DNA from: Phaeotremella fagi
Lineage: Eukaryota; Basidiomycota; Tremellomycetes; Tremellales; Phaeotremellaceae
NCBI GenBank assembly: GCA_001599715.1
Contig: BCHU01000001.1
Location: forward strand, 2,093,634 to 2,157,633
Direction: 5' to 3'
Length of the DNA: 64,000 nucleotides
Part shown: positions 25,601-35,754 of the stretch, piece after piece
Layout of the letters: every line of letters begins with the position of its first letter
Position numbering within the stretch: the stretch's first letter is position 1
Program-made: the position numbers and the translations under genes
The notes under the pieces: model-generated
The model's input: only the letters and a program-made list of their open reading frames with translations
What the model was told of the DNA's origin: nothing
The model's database searches: none

Positions 25601-28600
25601 CAATCTATCACCCATCTCATGCCACCCGGTACTGAGACGAGTTTGGCCATTCCAGTGTTTGGATTTGATGGACAGGTGAATATATTCAGTAATGTTTCGA
25701 ACTAGTGGCTGATGATTGACCAGGTGGCTTTTGCTGTCGTTGCTTGTTGGACGGATCCGTTGTTCACGTATCCTGCAGGAGCTATGCAATTCGTCGAGAC
25801 TGTCGCGGGAAGTGTTTTAGCTGCTGGTGAGTAGCCGTAAACAACCACCAACTGACAAACGTAGTCATGAAAGAAAGGTTACACACCGTGGAGAGGGCTC
25901 AACTTTCGTTCGCTGCCGCTGCCTCTCACGAATTACGAACTCCTCTTCATCAGATCAACGCCGCTGCTTCTATGCTACGTCAAACGCTTGGTGCAGCATT
26001 GATCACTCCAGAATCATCCCCGCCTGCTTCTGTCAGACGTCTATCTTCTCAAGCATCTGCCGATCGCCCAACGGAGTCTCGATCGTCATCAGTCTCTGAT
26101 GTCCACTCTTCGCTTCGGTCCGAGTTAGATACGGAAACTCGCAAAGAGGCGATATCTCATTTGGAAATTATCGAATCCAATGGATCGTCATTAGGATCTA
26201 TCTTGGAGAACATTATCGATACTTTGGATATTGGACGTGTCGCTGCTAAAATGGAAGAGGACAAAGTTCTTGCTGAGAACAAGGCCAAAGATCCAAGTGC
26301 TGACGTCAAGAGTATCGATTTCGCCCAGATTATGGAGAATGTCTTGAAAGATTGTGTGACGACTGAAACTAAAGCTAGAAGAGTTTCTGGAGGGAACAGT
26401 CTCGATGATGTCGAATTCATTTTGGAGGTTATACCACGTAACAGGGGTGAATGGAACATGACAGACGACTCAGGTCCGATCTCACGGTGAGTTTTGATGG
26501 ATGATTAGTCAGAGTTGTTGCTGATGAGATGTTTTGGTTTTTATTTAGGGCTCTGTCAAAAATTATTCATAACGCTGTGAAATTCACGGATAAAGGTTAC
26601 GTTCATATCACTGCACAGGACGTCTCTCGTCAAGCGGTTTTACCATCTGGTTATGATAATTCGATGAAAACGTCTATCGTGTCTATCGATATCAAAGACA
26701 GTGGTTGCGGAAGTAAGTTTACTTAAGTGACTCTTATTATTGCAACTGACATTGCTCTAGTGTCCGCCGACTTCCTCAGCAAGGAGGTACTAGAGCCTTT
26801 TGCCAAGGCTGATCCATTCATGCCAGGTTCCGGTCTTGGTTTAGGTCTTGCTCAAAGAATGATTGAACTTCTTGGTGGAAAAATTGCCATTGCTTCGACT
26901 CTAGGACAAGGAACTCTAGTCCACGTCGAGATTCCATTACATTTACTTAGTCGAGATAACGATTCTGATCAAGAGGAGTTATACAACGCTGAGCAAGAGG
27001 CTATCATGCAACAAGGACCACAAGAGGAATCTCATATTAGACAGGACGGTATTCTACTCGCTGGATTTATAGAATCCACTAGTCCAGCTTTGCGTAGAGT
27101 TGGAAAATCACTTGTTCGACAGCTTAAACACAACCTGTGTCGAGTTGTTGTTGACGCTCATTACGCTAGTCTTATTGTTGTTCCTGCGGGTGTTCTATCG
27201 AATCAAACAATCGCGGAGTTAGCGAGAAAAGCTCGACCTGGCGTTCAAATCTTTATCCTCGATAAACGAGGGAAAATCACTCAACCATCTCAAAACACTG
27301 CATCGAAAGATCTACAGGGTGAGGATAGGGCTGAAACTTATTTGTCTACATTCTCTATCACTACTCTGTATCGACCCCTTACCCCTAGTTTGATCAGGAC
27401 GATCATGGCTGCTCCACCTCCACCTAAACGTTTGCAAGAAGTTTATCTGTCGGCTACGGTAGGAGAATCCGATGATCCTACCCCTTCGGTCAATTCACGA
27501 AATGATGAACGAGAACGAAACAATTCGATAGATTCACAAACAGGAAACGATAGTCATCGAACCTCTATATCTTCCCAGTCTGGTCAACCATCTTCTTCGA
27601 CCACGTCGTCTAAAGCTGGATATGAAAGAAAATCATCTGTGATGCTGAACCCTTCTCCTGGAATGGAAAAACCACAGTTCGATTTGGAAACCACAGTTTC
27701 GCCGACGAATATTATCAACCCTTCACCCAAATTTAAGAATCTCACAATCTCAGAGAGACTCATCGTCGAAGGCAATCAATCGGATCCATTCATGGATACC
27801 TCGGACGATACTTCTGATTCTGAACTTTCATCAAAATTGAAAATGCTACCTTCGAAAGGTTTGAAACCAGCTTTACATCGTGCAGCTTCCGACGTATTTC
27901 CCTTGGCTGGTAATCCGGCGGCCTCTCAGGGAAGTACCATGAATCCTACCGACCTGGGAAATTCACCGCAGCAAGTTAAGACGAGGAACGATTCTGTGGA
28001 ACTGACTTTGGAGAGACTACATTCGAGGGATGAAGATGGTCGACCAAGTTTGGAGATTGTTTCCAAAAGTCAACCAATTGTTTCAACTTCTACTCAGGCT
28101 GGGTTGGAAACTTCAGATAAAGATGCTGCTGTTCTCAGAGGTATGTATACACAACTTATTTTTACCGTTGTGTCGATGCTGACCAAATTCTAGTTTTGGT
28201 CGTTGAGGATAACGCTGTCAATCGTAAAATTTTAACCACAATGTTGAGAAGGACTGTGAGCTCTATCATTTACACTTTGATCATGTGTATACTAATGCAC
28301 CTGCAGGCAACACATTACGCAGAAGCTGTAGATGGCATAGACGCCGTTGAGAAATTCACCTCGTTCTCTCCAGATCTCGTACTACTGGATATCAACATGC
28401 CACGTAAAGATGGATTTGAAGCTGCGAGTGAGATGAGAGAGATTGAAAGGACTTTACAAAGAAGTCGAAGAGCTAGGATCATCGCTGTTACAGCCATGTC
28501 ATCTGAGCAACAGAAACGTAGAGGTTTCATCGAATGTGGTATCGATGAATGGAAGACTAAACCTGTTAGTATCAAGGATCTAAAGAAGGATGTAGAGGAT

Positions 28601-28621
28601 TTCAAGATTACTTGGAATTGA
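22612..28621 (+). CDS. GAF-domain hybrid histidine kinase with C-terminal receiver
   Basis: Cytoplasmic two-component phosphorelay sensor expected to feed a Ypd1-like phosphotransfer protein. Twelve exons total 5,409 nt, 1,802 aa: 22612-22763, 22825-24454, 24490-24544, 24604-25301, 25392-25499, 25556-25675, 25724-25826, 25865-26486, 26549-26712, 26761-28140, 28194-28255, 28307-28621. A disordered N-terminus precedes a GAF domain (from ~455, ETLDRFTRLAASIFKCSMSA). The H box AAASHELRTPLHQINAAASM is near 970-990. The ATPase domain has N box KIIHNAVKFTDKGYVHI and G boxes DSGCGMSA and GSGLGLGLAQRM. The receiver (~1678-1802) has VLVVEDN, phospho-acceptor DLVLLDINMPRKDG (Asp ~1726), VTAMSS and KTKPVS. 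No membrane helix. A divergent receiver-like segment lies between kinase and receiver. It resembles the GAF-type fungal hybrid kinases; I do not assign a Tco number. Confidence 0.93.
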
Positions 28622-29058
28622 GGAGTGGGAACGAACGAGGTGACTTATACTTGATTAATGCTTTGACTCTTGACCTATTCTGTTTTGGGTTTTTTGGTGG
28701 TTTTGGCTTGACTTGTTTTTCTGGACAGTGTAACATCGTTTTTGTTGAAAGTTATCATACAAGAATCATAGACTTTACATTATCATCACAATGTACGCAT
28801 ATACACGACGTTTACATTCATAGAATTTTTATTGGAGTTAGTTTCGCCCAAATGTAAATAACCAAGATTCTCACTATTGCTTTCACTATGAGAATAACCA
28901 ATTCTATTTTTGGCTTCGAGCGGCATCACCTTTGGGATAAATGTCATTCAACAACTTGCTCATAATTACTTGTAGATAACAGGTTCCCATCTTACATCAC
29001 CTAGATCTGTTACAATTCGATCAGAGCCAGAGATCTACTTACTACTTAGTCATTTAAA
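28622..29058. other. Intergenic region before the proton channel gene
   Basis: 437 bp holding the kinase 3' UTR and the promoter of the next plus-strand gene. Nothing coding is apparent. Confidence 0.4.
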
Positions 29059-30149
29059 ATGTCAGAAAACGATCTTCTCCTTTCCACAAATACCGTACCC
29101 CCACCAAAGACATCGACATCTACCATCAGACAAGAATTACGTGCAAGTATCAATGCTGGTCGGAGTGGTAGTGATCCTGAGAGTTTATCTGATGAAGGCG
29201 ATAAAGAGGGATACAAGGTTTGGTTGGGTGAGAAATTAGAGAGTCAAAATACTCATCGGGTCGTTTTGAGCTTGGTGAGTGTTTGTTTATCTTTCTTGTC
29301 GTGTTCAGTTGGGTATCTTCACCAAGAAACTATTACTATTTATGCAAGTAATTCGTTACCTACACTAACAACATTTATCATAGATCGCGCTTGATGCTAT
29401 TTTTGTTCTCACGGATTTATGTTACAGTAAGGCCGTCTATTCAGCATAAAACAATAAAATTCAACTTCACTAACATCAATTCTTGATCTCATCAGCCTTC
29501 CTATCACCCGAAGAATGTAATACAGATCCATCAAAATCAATCCCATCCGAACCAGAACAACCGCAATGGTTGGAAACATTATCCTACATCTCATTAGCTA
29601 TAACCATACTGTTCCTAGTAGAAATTCCATTGGATTTTTGGGCATTCGGTCCTAGATGGTTTGGACTTAGTTTCAAACGAAAACCCGTTCCTCGTTAGTT
29701 TTTTCTGTTTTCTTAGCATTGTTCGGACAATACTTTGAAAAACAGCGCTGATGTCTCACTACCGCTTAGATGCTTTTTTACATCTTTTCGATGCTGTTGT
29801 TATCACCGGAACGGCAATTTTCGAAATTTTCCTACGTGTGCGTTGAGATCAATTGCATAATCCCTTGGGGATCTCAACTTATCATCATTACTACTCAGGG
29901 AAGAGAACGTGAAGTAGCAGGTCTACTTATTCTACTACGTTTATGGAGATTAATAAAATTGGTTGGAGGTGGTGAGTCACCGATTATAGTAGATGATCCA
30001 TTTTTGACTTTGGTGTAGTGGCGGTTGGAGTTGGTTCTTGGGACGAAGCTTCTGTCAGATTGCTTGAAGCTTCAGAAGCTAGGATTGCGGAGTTGGAACA
30101 AGAGGTTGCTAGATTGAAAGAACAAGTCAGGATACAGGACGGAGAATAA
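29059..30149 (+). CDS. Voltage-gated proton channel, Hv1 type
   Basis: Stand-alone voltage-sensor domain expected to conduct H+ outward across the plasma membrane or a vacuolar-type membrane. Six exons (29059-29274, 29384-29426, 29496-29693, 29770-29837, 29899-29971, 30019-30149) give 242 aa; human HVCN1 has 273. S1 carries ALDAIFVLTDL with Asp76 at the position of the human selectivity-filter Asp112. S2 is ISLAITILFLVEIPLDFWAF (Glu129). S3 has HLFDAVVITGTAIFEIF (Asp160). S4 is GLLILLRLWRLIKLVGG with Arg189, Arg192 and Lys195; the R-x-W-R signature is diagnostic for Hv1 rather than K+ or Na+ channels. No pore domain follows; instead a C-terminal coiled coil (EASEARIAELEQEVARLKEQ) suggests dimerisation. 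The S3-S4 loop (RGREREVA) has no His, so the human-type zinc site appears absent. Confidence 0.92.
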
Positions 30150-30500
30150 TCCTGTACTGTAGTATCAATGTTGTATATAACGACCAGGAATGAAGACAAA
30201 GGAAAACCTTTTCGCGACGGTTCAGTTGCAGGTACTGTAGACTATACCGAAATCATTTGATTCTTATCATTTGATCCTCGAGTTCGAGTTCGGCTTAGAC
30301 TAAGAAGTACCCCAGAGATCTCTTCGGGATAATGGCTCCATATTCTGTCGTTTCATAATTTCTGCCTTCTTTTTTCAGAGATGATAGTCCGTTCTTCGAA
30401 TTCTTGTTTTCGAAGACCTGGGCATTTTGGCTGTCGGAATTACTTTCCAATTCTTTTTCTCTTGTCTTACTCTCATCCAGATATTTTAACCATCAAACTC
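30150..30500. other. Intergenic region
   Basis: 351 bp between the channel stop and the next plus-strand start. The stretch after 30360 is pyrimidine-rich leader (TTCTTTTTCTCTTGTC). No other feature recognised. Confidence 0.4.
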
Positions 30501-31357
30501 ATGTCTTCGCATGCTTCAGACGACAACGACAGTTCAAGTTCTACTTCGGTAAAAGAAATCGATTCTGAACCTGAAACCCTCCATTCAGAGACTGAGACTG
30601 ATTATTCTGCTCAAGAAGGGGAAGAAGAAGAGCAGGGGGAGGATCAGGAGGGAGTGGAGGAAGAATGGGAAGGGGAAAGGGGAGACGAGGAGGGTGACGA
30701 AATAATTTTTGTTGCTCCCTCCGAGCACCTCGAATCTTGTTTCGAGATCATAGTTCCCAATAGTATTTTTTACGCCAGATTCAAGTCAGTCATTCAAAGT
30801 TTAGAGTACAAGGAACATGATTTATCTAGGTGAGATACCGTATTATCAATCAGAGAAAAGAGGTTGATGGAACTTATTGAACTTTAGTTTCGCACTCGCT
30901 TTAGGAGTTCTGAGTGAAGAACCAGTCGAGGAACTTACGCTACTCACAAGACGTACATTAGATTGTTTGATACCGGAAATCACCTGGAAAGATAGACAAA
31001 CTCTTTTGTTCGTCGGAAAGACGTATTGGGAAGATGAAATTGATGAGCTATATGACAAACAAGTGGAGAGAGCTAATTCAGGCATCCATGTAGGCTGCTC
31101 GGAAAGTCTTGAAGAGTGAGCAGTGTACTCCACCGTTGCTATTCTTAAATCATTCACGCTGATACAATGGATTTAGAACTGTTATCAAACAAGCGAAAAA
31201 TGATCTTGGACCTTTATTCAGAATTCATGATGCTCTACTCACTAAATGGGAGAATGAAGAACATACACAACAGGAGATAGATAAGGTTGAGATTCTCAAA
31301 TCTCAGGTTTCGAAGTACAGAAAGACGAACATGGACGATGCTATGGACGTTAGCTGA
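30501..31357 (+). CDS. Hypothetical protein, first of a tandem paralogous pair (245 aa)
   Basis: Not recognised. Exons 30501-30829, 30888-31115 and 31177-31357 join in frame to 245 aa. The first ~80 residues are Ser/Glu/Asp-rich and presumably disordered. The rest looks globular and helical: FYARFKSVIQSLEYKEHDLS, FALALGVLSEEPVEELTLL, WKDRQTLLFVGKTYWEDEID, KNDLGPLFRIHDALLTKWEN. The downstream gene (31735-32451) shares the same exon count, the same phase-2 intron before an FALALG/FGVALG segment and related helices, so the two look like an old tandem duplication. No catalytic motif, signal peptide or membrane helix. Function unknown. Confidence 0.6.
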
Positions 31358-31418
31358 GATGTCAATCGCGGAGGGGAAAGAATCTGAGAAATAGAATCGC
31401 TTCATAGTTCCTCGTACA

Positions 31419-31699
31419 ATGAGAAAAGAGTTTGCTTCGGGGAAGTCATTCGGAGATTCTGTGTTCGAAGCACTTGCGTGAGTACAGTGGCACTGTATTT
31501 CGGTAAATTCACAACATATCTAAATGTTTCTTCTCTGAAAGGATGTGAGCTGTCCAGTAGTTTCTGGAGCCTTCATTTGATGTCGAAGGCTTGTCGGGTA
31601 CTTGATATCAAGATTCTTTATCCTTCTTCCTTCCCCCAGCCTGTACTCATACAAATTCTCCTTACTCCAAAACAAGGTCATAAACTTTCAGAGAACTAA
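31419..31699 (+). other. Possible short two-exon ORF or relic between the paralogues
   Basis: ATG at 31419 opens a 59-nt exon (MRKEFASGKSFGDSVFEALA) ending at a GTGAGTAC donor. Splicing to an AG just before the TAGTTTCTGG at ~31558 would give a 66-residue product ending KQGHKLSEN. The pieces do not join in frame to the ATG of the next gene. It may be chance, a decayed exon of the tandem family, or a tiny gene. Confidence 0.2.
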
Positions 31700-31734
31700 T
31701 AGTGCCCAGCCACAAACGATTTCCAGTAGAGACC

Positions 31735-32451
31735 ATGGATAGACTCAGACAGATGATCAAAGATAAGTCATCATCCAGGGAGAAAAGCCTTGAAGAGATT
31801 CTCAACAAATCCGCTTGGGACATTTTCGACGAAGAATTCAACAAATCAGCCTCTAGCAGTGACTTTTATTCCCAGTTCAAATCGATTCTTGGAAGTGAGA
31901 GTCGGATCCAAGACGACCATTTGAAAACGTAAGTACCTGGCAGCTACCACTCACTCGAGATCATGACTAACGATCTGAATTTTAGATTCGGCGTGGCACT
32001 CGGCATCACTCAACAAGAGACGAATACCAATCCAGACCTTTCATTTCTCACTTGGGAGAGTCTTCGAACATTGTTCAAAGACTTCTCTGAAGACGATGAG
32101 CAAGTTTTGTCAAAAATCGGAGAAAAGTTTTGGGAACAGGCTTTAGTTTATGAGAGCGCGAAAATTCTCGCCTTTCCAGAAGGGAGTAAGCCTGTCAGTG
32201 TCAGACCTGTTTTGACTCCAGATTTGTGAGTTGTCAACTTTGATTGGGAAGATGAGTTTCAGAGATTGATAGCTTGTGTTGTTAGACCTGTTTCTCAAAC
32301 AGTTACTGAGGATATGGTTTCCCTCGTTATGATATGTCTCACCATGCAAAAAGCCTGGCAAAAAGAGGAGCATGAGGAAGATAATATAGCGAGGGTTAAG
32401 AAGTATAGTGATGACCTACAAAGTTGCGCAAGAGCTTACATGAGAAAGTAA
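31735..32451 (+). CDS. Hypothetical protein, second of the tandem paralogous pair (199 aa)
   Basis: Not recognised. Exons 31735-31928, 31986-32225 and 32286-32451 give 199 aa, starting MDRLRQMIKDKSSSREKS at the first ATG. Segments parallel to the upstream gene are FYSQFKSILGSESRIQDDHL, FGVALGITQQETNTNPDLSF, EDDEQVLSKIGEKFWEQALV and PVSQTVTEDMVSLVMICLTM. Intron 1 interrupts both genes in phase 2 just before the F(A/G)xALG segment. This copy lacks the acidic Ser-rich N-terminus. Amino-acid similarity is weak outside these blocks, implying fast divergence. No known domain seen. Confidence 0.6.
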
Positions 32452-33046
32452 GGAATCGGGAAGGAGGAAGAGAATATTGGTTGGTTTGATAGTGTATAAT
32501 GATAACTCTATAATAACCTTGCGTCAGAATCATGTACTGTTGATGAAGAAAATGTTTGAGATAACAAGGACTTCGCTCGTGAGCAACTGGATTGGTTGGA
32601 GGAGCTCCTCCTGATCCTTTCTTGAATTGTTCATCATCTTCCGAATGGTTTGCTTGGATTTTGGTTGGGTCAGTAAGTTTAAGCTATGAGACGTCTGATG
32701 ACCATAGGCAGAATCATAATTCGCTGGATGGTAGCTTGAAGAAGTTGCTGAAATGATCTATCTAGTATCCAACACCTCCACCTTTCGGACGATGGAAGTG
32801 CCACTTTGACGGATAAGCTGAATCAGATCTACTAGCCTTCACTTACTGATTTTACTTGATTTTTACATATTCTGGGTACCATTTCTTGTATATATTTATT
32901 TCATTCTCTTGTGTATATCGACTGTCTATAATATCAGGATCCTCACGTTCATCCTATCGATCTTTTTCGGATTCGGAAATCTTGCATCTGATATTAAATA
33001 CCTCAATTGTAAACATCAACCACCACACGCAACCGATCGTCGTATC
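32452..33046. other. Intergenic region before the SSU1-like gene
   Basis: 595 bp. No ORF with protein-like composition on either strand. Includes TATATTTATTTCATTCTC near 32890-32910, which may belong to the promoter of the transporter. Confidence 0.4.
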
Positions 33047-34910
33047 ATGTCAGGCGAAACCTCTGAAATATCAGCAAGTGGTAGTGGGGATTCGTCGGAA
33101 CTACCTCAAACACGTAACGCAAGGATAGAATCTTTCCATAGTCACAAATCTACTGATCGAGATGCAGAGAAGGGTGAAGTCAAAAAACCAAAAGATAAAT
33201 TATCTGGGATCGTGAGTTCATCTCCCACACATATGATAGCAGTGTGTTGACGAGGTTGTATTTCAGAATGAAAGGATATTGCATTTCTCACCATCTTGGT
33301 TCAGTGTAACTATGGGCAGTGGAATTCCAACGACATTGTTATTGAATTTACCGTATACATCAATCGTCCCACGATTACGACCTTTCGCTCTATTCTTCTT
33401 GATACTCGATATAATCCTTTTCGCAATTTTCAGCTTCACAATCACTATTCGATATATCAGATATCCTGGAATCTTCAGACATACTCTGAGTCATCCCGTG
33501 CAAGTAGGTCCATCATTATTATTTCACTTCGACACTGTATGTTGACGTCTTGCAGTCAATGTTTCTCGGTACAATTCCTATGTCAATGTTGACTCTTATA
33601 TCGGGTACGGTGGCTATAACACAGGCATACGGGATGGGAGAAGGCTGGGTCTGGGCAATGAGCTATTGGTGAGTCGATTCTATCAGTGTGTCGATGATGA
33701 GTATCGTTGACGAGATCGATTAGCTGGTGGTTTAGTTTGGTCGTTGTTGCTTTTTGCGCTACCTTGGTTCCCTATACCGCATTCACCGTCCATCAAACTC
33801 TACTAGAAACAAGTACTGCTGTTTTACTTTTGCCTGTGGTACCTGCGTAAGTCATTTACAGTGCTGCTATACTCAAGGAGCTGCTCATAATTTATCGTAG
33901 TATCACTTGCGCTGCCATCGGTGCGGTGATCGCTGCTCATCTTGTAGAATCATCACCTTCGTATGCTTTCCATATCTGGCTAGGATGTGAGTTTTTTATG
34001 GTTGTGACCAACAATGAAAACTGACATCTTAAAGCGTATCTCGTTCTCGGTTGTATGTAGTAGATTCTTAGAACCAATTTTCGAATACTAACAGAATACT
34101 CCAGGCGGTCTACCATGTGCACTCGGTATCCTAACTCTATATCTCCAAAGACTTCTACTACACCATATCCCCGCTCAAGAAATGATCGTTTCATCGTTCT
34201 TACCACTAGGACCAACTGGTTTAGCTGGATTCTCTCTGGTCAAACTAGGTAAAGACGCTTTAACTATTATACCCGCAACTAGTACCGGTCAAAATCCAGA
34301 TTTCGCTTTCGTAGGTCCAGGACTTTATGGTGCTGGTATCGTTGGGGCAATGCTTCTTTGGGGATTGGGGGTATGTTGAATTTTTTATTACGACGGGGTG
34401 ATGTGGCTGATGTTTTGATAGATTTGGTTCTTGTTGATTGCCTTGGCTAGTTTCGCTCAGAGGTGGCATGAAGGTGTTTTGAGGTTTAATATGGGGTGGG
34501 TAGATTTTGATATTTAGGGAGAACGTCACTAACATTCTGTTGTATCATTAGGTGGTGGGGTTTGACTTTCGTGAGTCCAACAAAAACAGTATAGTGTATA
34601 TCAATCTAACTCGTACAGCCTCTTGCGTCTCTCACGCTGTCGACGTTAATCTTGGGTCAAGAACTTTCATCTACCGCACTAAACGTGATTGGAACCATGT
34701 TCACGATATGTGTCATTCTGTTTTGGGTACGTAGAAATGTTACGCCAGGATGTGCATACTGAAAATTGAGTTTAGGCAATGGTAACACTTCTGACCGCCA
34801 AGGGAGTTTTACAAGGAAGTCGAACTGTTTTCTCTGCTCCATGTTTATCGAATTGGGCAGCAATGGCTTCAGCAAAAGGAACGCCTGTACCAGTGAAAGT
34901 TGTTGCTTGA
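33047..34910 (+). CDS. SSU1: Sulfite efflux pump, SSU1 family (TDT transporter)
   Basis: Plasma-membrane exporter of the tellurite-resistance/dicarboxylate transporter family; fungal members expel sulfite and relieve SO2 or cysteine-derived sulfite stress. Eleven exons total 1,341 nt, 446 aa (yeast Ssu1 458): 33047-33211, 33267-33503, 33556-33668, 33724-33846, 33901-33986, 34035-34049, 34105-34370, 34422-34495, 34552-34570, 34619-34726, 34776-34910. The signature ILHFSPSWFSVTMGSGIPTT starts the membrane domain, followed by about ten hydrophobic helices, including FALFFLILDIILFAIF, LPLGPTGLAGFSLVKLG and GAGIVGAMLLWGLG. The N-terminal ~55 residues are a polar cytosolic tail. One exon is only 15 nt and uses a weak GTTGTA donor, so that join is the least certain. 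Neighbours do not form an obvious sulfur cluster. Confidence 0.88.
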
Positions 34911-35754
34911 GTGATGCTAAGTTAATGCATGTATGTATGTATGTCTTCATAATTTTAGATGACTTCTGTATGGTCTTGGCAAAAACCCCTCCAATGGAAA
35001 CCAAGAATCTGGAACGATGGAGGCGTTGATGAACAATTGATTGAGACATATCGTTCTGGTCAAGTTACTGTGTTTGTATCCGATTGTTTGGTTCTAGATC
35101 TGGTCCAGATTATGATGATGAATAAGTCACTTAATTCAAGTTAATTCTTGTTTACTTATTGGTTTCTGGTTTCTTTGAGACAGACCTCCATGCATAGGGA
35201 TATGGATGGATTCTGTGGATAGTTACGTTATATGCAAGCCAGGAAGTTATGGGGCACAATGGCTCGTGATCTGGAGACCTCCAGGCCATAAAAGGAATAA
35301 GGAAAGTTTAAACCTTGTTTACGTAGCACTACAGTACCAGTACTCCACCATTCTCCCTCTCTTCCTCTCTTTCTCTTCTTTCTCTTGTCTCGGATCTTCT
35401 TCTACCAAGACATTCATTCTCTTCTTACAATTGCATCCTGTTTATATCATATACATCTATAACTCTACCTTTGTAACATCTTCATCTCACCCCGTTCCAC
35501 ACAGCAACATCAACAGCGGAAAAGTCGGAATCGGGGATCGATCGACATTAGCTCGGTACAACTTCGTTTCAACTCTTTTGCTTTTCTCTTCTCCACTACA
35601 CCTTCTTGCCTTTTGATTATGCCTCCAACATCTTCTATTTATATCTTAAAAGACTCAAGTTCGTGATCAAATCTAATCATTGGGGTGCTCCTGCACCCCG
35701 TTTAATCAACTATCGTTAATTTATCTGGAAAAGAGAGAGTCCAATAGAAACAAA
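34911..35754. promoter_or_regulatory. Intergenic region and long leader of the rhodopsin-MFS fusion gene
   Basis: 844 bp. Contains a (GTAT)n run near 34929-34943 and a pyrimidine-rich stretch 35345-35480 (CTCTCTTCCTCTCTTTCTC) typical of fungal leaders. Open frames such as 35206-35616 are not protein-like. Confidence 0.4.

Noticed and set aside
29059..34910. Functional pairing of the proton channel with the sulfite pump as one system
   Set aside because: They are ~3 kb apart with unrelated genes between them and no shared promoter; co-function is speculation.
34929..34943. (GTAT)n run as a functional element
   Set aside because: Short simple repeat in intergenic sequence, no evidence of function.
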